The position numbers and the translations under genes were made by a program. This document shows, piece by piece, positions 51,175 to 54,136 of a stretch of DNA of 54,136 nt. Source of the stretch: an uncultured Collinsella sp. GTDB taxonomy: Bacteria > Actinomycetota > Coriobacteriia > Coriobacteriales > Coriobacteriaceae. The notes under the pieces were generated by a model that worked only from the letters and a program-made list of their open reading frames with translations, had not been told where the DNA came from and did not search any database. How positions within the stretch are numbered: the first letter of the stretch is position 1; each line of letters starts with the position of its first letter. Location: the NCBI GenBank assembly GCA_947002045.1, contig CAMQJB010000011.1, forward strand, positions 1-54,136. The letters run 5' to 3'.

Positions 51175-52890
51175 CTATTGTGCCGAGCCCGCAACGGGCT
51201 CAAAATGCTTGTCCTTCACGGCCGCCGCCAAGCGATCGGCCAGATTGCGCACGCGCGGATCCAGGCGCGCGGCACCCGGGTTGACGAAGAAACGGGCCGT
51301 GCAGTCCATGATGCGACCGGTGATGACCAGGTCGTTGTCGCGCAGCGTGGCGCCCGTGGCGGTAATATCCACGATGCGATCGGTCATGCCGACAATGGGG
51401 CCCAGCTCGATGTTACCGTGCAGCGAAACTATGTCGGCGTTCACGCCTCGCTCGGCATACCAGGCACTCGCGATGCGCGGATACTTGGTTGCCACGCGAA
51501 GCGACCCGCGGCGAGCATAGTTGCGCTCGGCCTGACCGGCGCGCCATGCGGGCTCCGCCTCGATAAAGGTGCACAGGCCATAGCCCAGGTCGACCAGCTG
51601 CAGCAGGTTGAGGTCTGCCTCGATAAGCGAATCCCAACCGCAGATGCCGCAATCGGCACCGCCACAGCCCACAAAAGCAGGCGCGTCGCTGGGGCGCACG
51701 ATGACAAACTCGATATCGCCGACCGCGCCCTCGCCGACACGCGTGTCGCGGCCGCGCACGATCAGGTGACGGCCGGGGTCACGCAGCTCGGAGACGTCCA
51801 GGCCCGCGGTCTCGAGCACGTCGAGCGTGTCGGCCTTAAGCGAGCCCTTGGGCACAGCGATGCGCAGCGGGCCCTCGGCGCCACGGCCCGCGGCGTGATC
51901 GCCGTCGGAAGCGGCATCCTCGGCCGAGGTGCGCGCGGCCTCCAGGCGCTCGAGCGAAAAGGCGAAGCCCGCCGCCGGCACCTCGATACCGTCGCCAAAT
52001 GCGCCGGTAAAGATGGAGTCATAGCGTCCGCCCGAACCGACCGGATCGGGCAGTCCGCCGGCATAAGCCTTAAAGACCAGGCCCGTGTAGTAATCGAAAG
52101 AGTTCATGATGGAGAAGTCGAACGACAGCACCTGGGCGTCCTCGGGTGCCAGGCCCTCAACCAGGGCACGCAGCTCGCGCGTCAGCGGCGCGACGATACC
52201 GGCGGCCTCCAGCAGCGCGTCCACGCGGTCGAGTACCTCGGCACCGCCATGCAGACGTGGCAGCTCGCTAATGGCGGCCTTGACGGCATCGGACTCGGTG
52301 CTTGCCGCCACGCGGGCATCGAGGCCCACAAAGTCGTTGGCATGCACGCAGCGCAGGGCCTCGGCAGCCAGCTCACCATCCTCGCACACCGCGAGCAATT
52401 CCTTAAAAGGACGCACACTGCCTGCGATAATGCGCGCATCGGGAAGTGCCAGCTCGCGTACGGCCTCGGCAACGAGCGAGACAATCTCGACATCGCCCGC
52501 GGTATCTCCCGCGCCGATGAGCTCAAAGCCCAACTGCGTAAACTGACGCGAGCCACCGGCATTGCGCTGACACTCGCGAACCACCGGCGCCTCGTAGCGA
52601 AGGCGCAGGGGCAGGTCGGCCGCGCGCATGCGGGTCGAGACCAAACGCACGATCGGCAACGTATTGTCGGGACGAACCACCAACAAGCGGCCGTCATCGT
52701 CAAAAAGCTTAAACGGCGTGTCCGCGATACGGCCGCCCTCCTCGAGCGAGCCCTTGTCCTCGAGCAGCGGCGTCTCAACCGGCAGATAATGATGCTCCCT
52801 AAAGCAGCCCTTCACCGTCAGCGCAATCTCCTCGCGCGCCTGAGCCTCCTCGGGCAATATGTCCCGGAATCCCCACGGTGTGGCCGTCAT
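51175..52890 (-). CDS. hisZG: HisZ-HisG fusion: ATP phosphoribosyltransferase with regulatory domain
   Basis: A 571-residue fusion opening the his operon. Residues 1 to about 322 are a histidyl-tRNA-synthetase-like HisZ: TPWGFRDILPEEAQ, VRPDNTLPIVRLVSTR, GSRQFTQLGFELIG and SFDYYTGLVFKAY, GSGGRYDSI. A Ser/Ala/Asp/Gly linker (about 322-340) leads to a short-form HisG catalytic domain (341-571): LRIAVPKGSLKADTLDVLE, then VRPSDAPAFV, and the PRPP-binding segment VDITATGATLRDNDL. In most bacteria HisZ and short HisG are separate proteins forming a hetero-octamer. The fusion fixes them at 1:1. It should be feedback-inhibited by histidine through the HisZ part. GAGGAGG lies before the ATG. Confidence 0.95.
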   Translation of the reverse strand: MTATPWGFRDILPEEAQAREEIALTVKGCFREHHYLPVETPLLEDKGSLEEGGRIADTPFKLFDDDGRLLVVRPDNTLPIVRLVSTRMRAADLPLRLRYEAPVVRECQRNAGGSRQFTQLGFELIGAGDTAGDVEIVSLVAEAVRELALPDARIIAGSVRPFKELLAVCEDGELAAEALRCVHANDFVGLDARVAASTESDAVKAAISELPRLHGGAEVLDRVDALLEAAGIVAPLTRELRALVEGLAPEDAQVLSFDFSIMNSFDYYTGLVFKAYAGGLPDPVGSGGRYDSIFTGAFGDGIEVPAAGFAFSLERLEAARTSAEDAASDGDHAAGRGAEGPLRIAVPKGSLKADTLDVLETAGLDVSELRDPGRHLIVRGRDTRVGEGAVGDIEFVIVRPSDAPAFVGCGGADCGICGWDSLIEADLNLLQLVDLGYGLCTFIEAEPAWRAGQAERNYARRGSLRVATKYPRIASAWYAERGVNADIVSLHGNIELGPIVGMTDRIVDITATGATLRDNDLVITGRIMDCTARFFVNPGAARLDPRVRNLADRLAAAVKDKHFEPVAGSAQ

Positions 52891-52930
52891 CTGGTGAGCC
52901 TCCTCATGCTGTGTTGCATACAGAACAAAC

Positions 52931-52952
52931 GACCGGCATAGCTGCGCCGGTC
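52931..52952. promoter_or_regulatory. Hairpin in the his operon leader
   Basis: GACCGGC and GCCGGTC form a 7-bp perfect stem with an 8-base loop about 45 bases before the hisZG start. T4 follows on the plus strand, but on the minus strand (his direction) only GTTTGTT follows, so it is not a good his terminator. I found no T-box or histidine-rich leader peptide. Confidence 0.4.
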
Positions 52953-53059
52953 TTTTGGGTACTTTAGCATACTAGAGTGCTTGCGGGGAAAATCCGTCGT
53001 AGCCGCTCACACCGTATTCATTTGGAAACATAGGGCAGATTGCCGCAACCCAACCCCAC

Positions 53060-53896
53060 CTAGGCGCCAATCGCACGACGATACTCTGCCATTACCTGCG
53101 CATCGGCAGCTGCGGGGTCGGCAAAATAGCGCCAGTCATAGGTCTCGGCCGAAACAACTCCGCGATAGCCGCGCGCCACCAGCCTATCCAGGTCGGCGCG
53201 CATATCGCGGTCGCCGTCACCCCAGGCAAGATGCGTCGTGCCATCTGCCGCAACATCGACAAAATGCACGTGGGCGACATCATCGCCAAACAGATCGAAA
53301 TAATCGTCGATGGTATCCCCCGCCACCGCCATAGCGCCTATATCCAGACACGCCTTAAGTGCCGGATGATCAACTGCCTCGATCATGCGCTTCGTGTCGG
53401 CCGCCGAGTTCACGATCATCGACTCAACCGGCTGTAGGGCCTCGAGCACCAGTCGCACGCCGCGCTCTCCCGCATGCTCGGCAATCGCACGCAGCATCGA
53501 GGCACTTCGACCCCACGCGTCCTCGATCGGCTCGTTCAAAAATGCCCAGCCGCTCGAGACCATGACCTGCTCGGCTCCAAGTTCCGCCGCGATATCCACA
53601 ACGTTCTTAAAGTACGCGAGCGTGCGGGCACGTGCCTCATTCCCGCGCGCCGCGATATTCCACGGCTTGGGGTTGTTCTGTTCGGGACAAAGCCCCACAA
53701 TCCGAATCCCATACCGCTGTGACAGCTCCTGCACCTGCTCGAGCGAATCGTATCCATGGCAATCGACATACAGATGCATCGCCCCGGTCCAAAGCTCGCA
53801 ACACGTGTAGCCCGAGGCCGCTGCCGAAGAAAAGAATTCCTCAAGGTCAAAATAACGATGGCTGATATTCATGACGGCAAGCTGGGGATAGCTCAT
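53060..53896 (-). CDS. Sugar phosphate isomerase/epimerase, xylose isomerase-like TIM barrel
   Basis: A 278-residue TIM-barrel protein; the ATG at 53896 has GGAGAG 5 bases upstream. Metal-binding-type residues occur in the usual places: a Glu in LVLEALQP, Asp-His in KACLDIGA and HVHFVDVAADG, and a Glu in VVSAETYDW. It begins with MSYPQLAVMNISHRYFDLEEF, typical of the AP-endonuclease-2 sugar isomerase fold. The substrate is unknown. It follows the truncated end-of-window gene by 73 bases and probably shares a catabolic operon with it. Confidence 0.88.
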   Translation of the reverse strand: MSYPQLAVMNISHRYFDLEEFFSSAAASGYTCCELWTGAMHLYVDCHGYDSLEQVQELSQRYGIRIVGLCPEQNNPKPWNIAARGNEARARTLAYFKNVVDIAAELGAEQVMVSSGWAFLNEPIEDAWGRSASMLRAIAEHAGERGVRLVLEALQPVESMIVNSAADTKRMIEAVDHPALKACLDIGAMAVAGDTIDDYFDLFGDDVAHVHFVDVAADGTTHLAWGDGDRDMRADLDRLVARGYRGVVSAETYDWRYFADPAAADAQVMAEYRRAIGA

Positions 53897-53969
53897 AATT
53901 ACTCTCCAACCCAAGCGAGGCCCCGTTCCATATAGGAGCGAGGCCCGATTACACAAACGTTATTTGCTC

Positions 53970-54136
53970 TTAGTAGTCGAACTGGTGATAGTAGCGACGG
54001 TAGTTGAGGTTGTGCTTGGTGACCGTCTCGTAGTAAGCGGCAAGGCGATCGGTGATCAGCGAGGAGAGGATCCACGGGGAGACGATGACGCGGAACTCGT
54101 CGTCAAGGCCGGGGATCGCGAACTCGGCGGTGTCGA
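53970..54136 (-). CDS. C-terminus of a gene cut by the window end, function not recognised
   Basis: The last 54 codons of a minus-strand gene, ending in TNRLAAYYETVTK-like LAAYYETVTKHNLNYR and YYHQFDY before TAA. The fragment is too short to name; the neighbour suggests a sugar-metabolism protein. It continues beyond the window. Confidence 0.7.
   Translation of the reverse strand, partial: DTAEFAIPGLDDEFRVIVSPWILSSLITDRLAAYYETVTKHNLNYRRYYHQFDY

Noticed and set aside
49978..52941. A 987-codon open frame on the plus strand over the hisD and hisZG genes
   Set aside because: It is the antisense shadow of GC-rich codons; composition is Arg/His/Ala-rich and matches no family, while the minus strand encodes clear enzymes.
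52891..53059. A histidine T-box or attenuation leader before hisZG
   Set aside because: No T-box consensus, no His-rich leader peptide (a 19-codon frame near 53010 has no His) and no terminator in the his direction.

Overview
The window reads as a chromosomal segment of a high-GC gut actinobacterium of the class Coriobacteriia, most like Collinsella. That placement is inferred from the codon bias toward G/C at third positions, from the eno - divIC/ftsB-like - ppx/gppA block with mazG close by (an actinobacterial arrangement), from separate hisI and hisE genes, and from alanine-rich sortase-anchored surface protein style. No rRNA or other definitive marker is present.

Layout. 0-3.4 kb: a large coiled-coil surface protein with a CAP domain and an MPATG sorting signal, next to a 34-base poly-C tract at the window edge. 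3.5-13 kb: a probable DdmDE-type plasmid-defence pair (SF2 helicase fused to a PD-(D/E)XK-like nuclease, plus an Argonaute-like protein) behind two small acidic genes, with a divergent zinc-motif protein. 13-22.7 kb: a LlaJI-type restriction-modification operon (two m5C methyltransferases, a McrB-like ATPase, a DUF2357/McrC-like nuclease), a decayed inverted second copy of the nuclease C-terminus, and a SIR2-domain protein. 22.7-27.7 kb: a perfect 36-bp palindrome, a small membrane protein, and a four-gene minus-strand cluster joining a membrane-less VirD4/TraG-like ATPase with a ClpP-like protease and two unrecognised proteins. 27.9-31 kb: a lone protein combining degenerate methylase and type I S-subunit features, and an AbiEi/AbiEii toxin-antitoxin pair with a probably leaderless promoter. 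So about 27 kb (3.6-31 kb) looks like a defence and mobile-gene island.

31-54 kb is mostly core genome: a DUF4342 protein with a two-component system, a lone PTS IIB with a VOC protein, tRNA-Leu(UAA) with a tandem duplication of its 3' end, ppx/gppA, a divIC-like gene, eno, then an inserted AAA ATPase (DUF4143 type) behind three 33-bp iterons, mazG, yfcE, a stand-alone LarC2, a PHP-type histidinol phosphatase, and a complete histidine operon hisZG-D-C-B-H-A-F-I-E whose first gene is a HisZ-HisG fusion. With the PHP phosphatase nearby, every step from PRPP and ATP to histidine is encoded. The window ends in a sugar isomerase/epimerase and a truncated gene.

Several non-coding repeats were found by eye: two copies of a 180-bp hairpin element (31098-31277 and 34178-34357), a 288-bp element with 17-bp terminal inverted repeats (44499-44786), and an 87-nt imperfect hairpin inside the his operon. 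The best candidates for an incompletely described system are the DdmDE-like locus in this lineage and the TraG-like/ClpP-like cluster.
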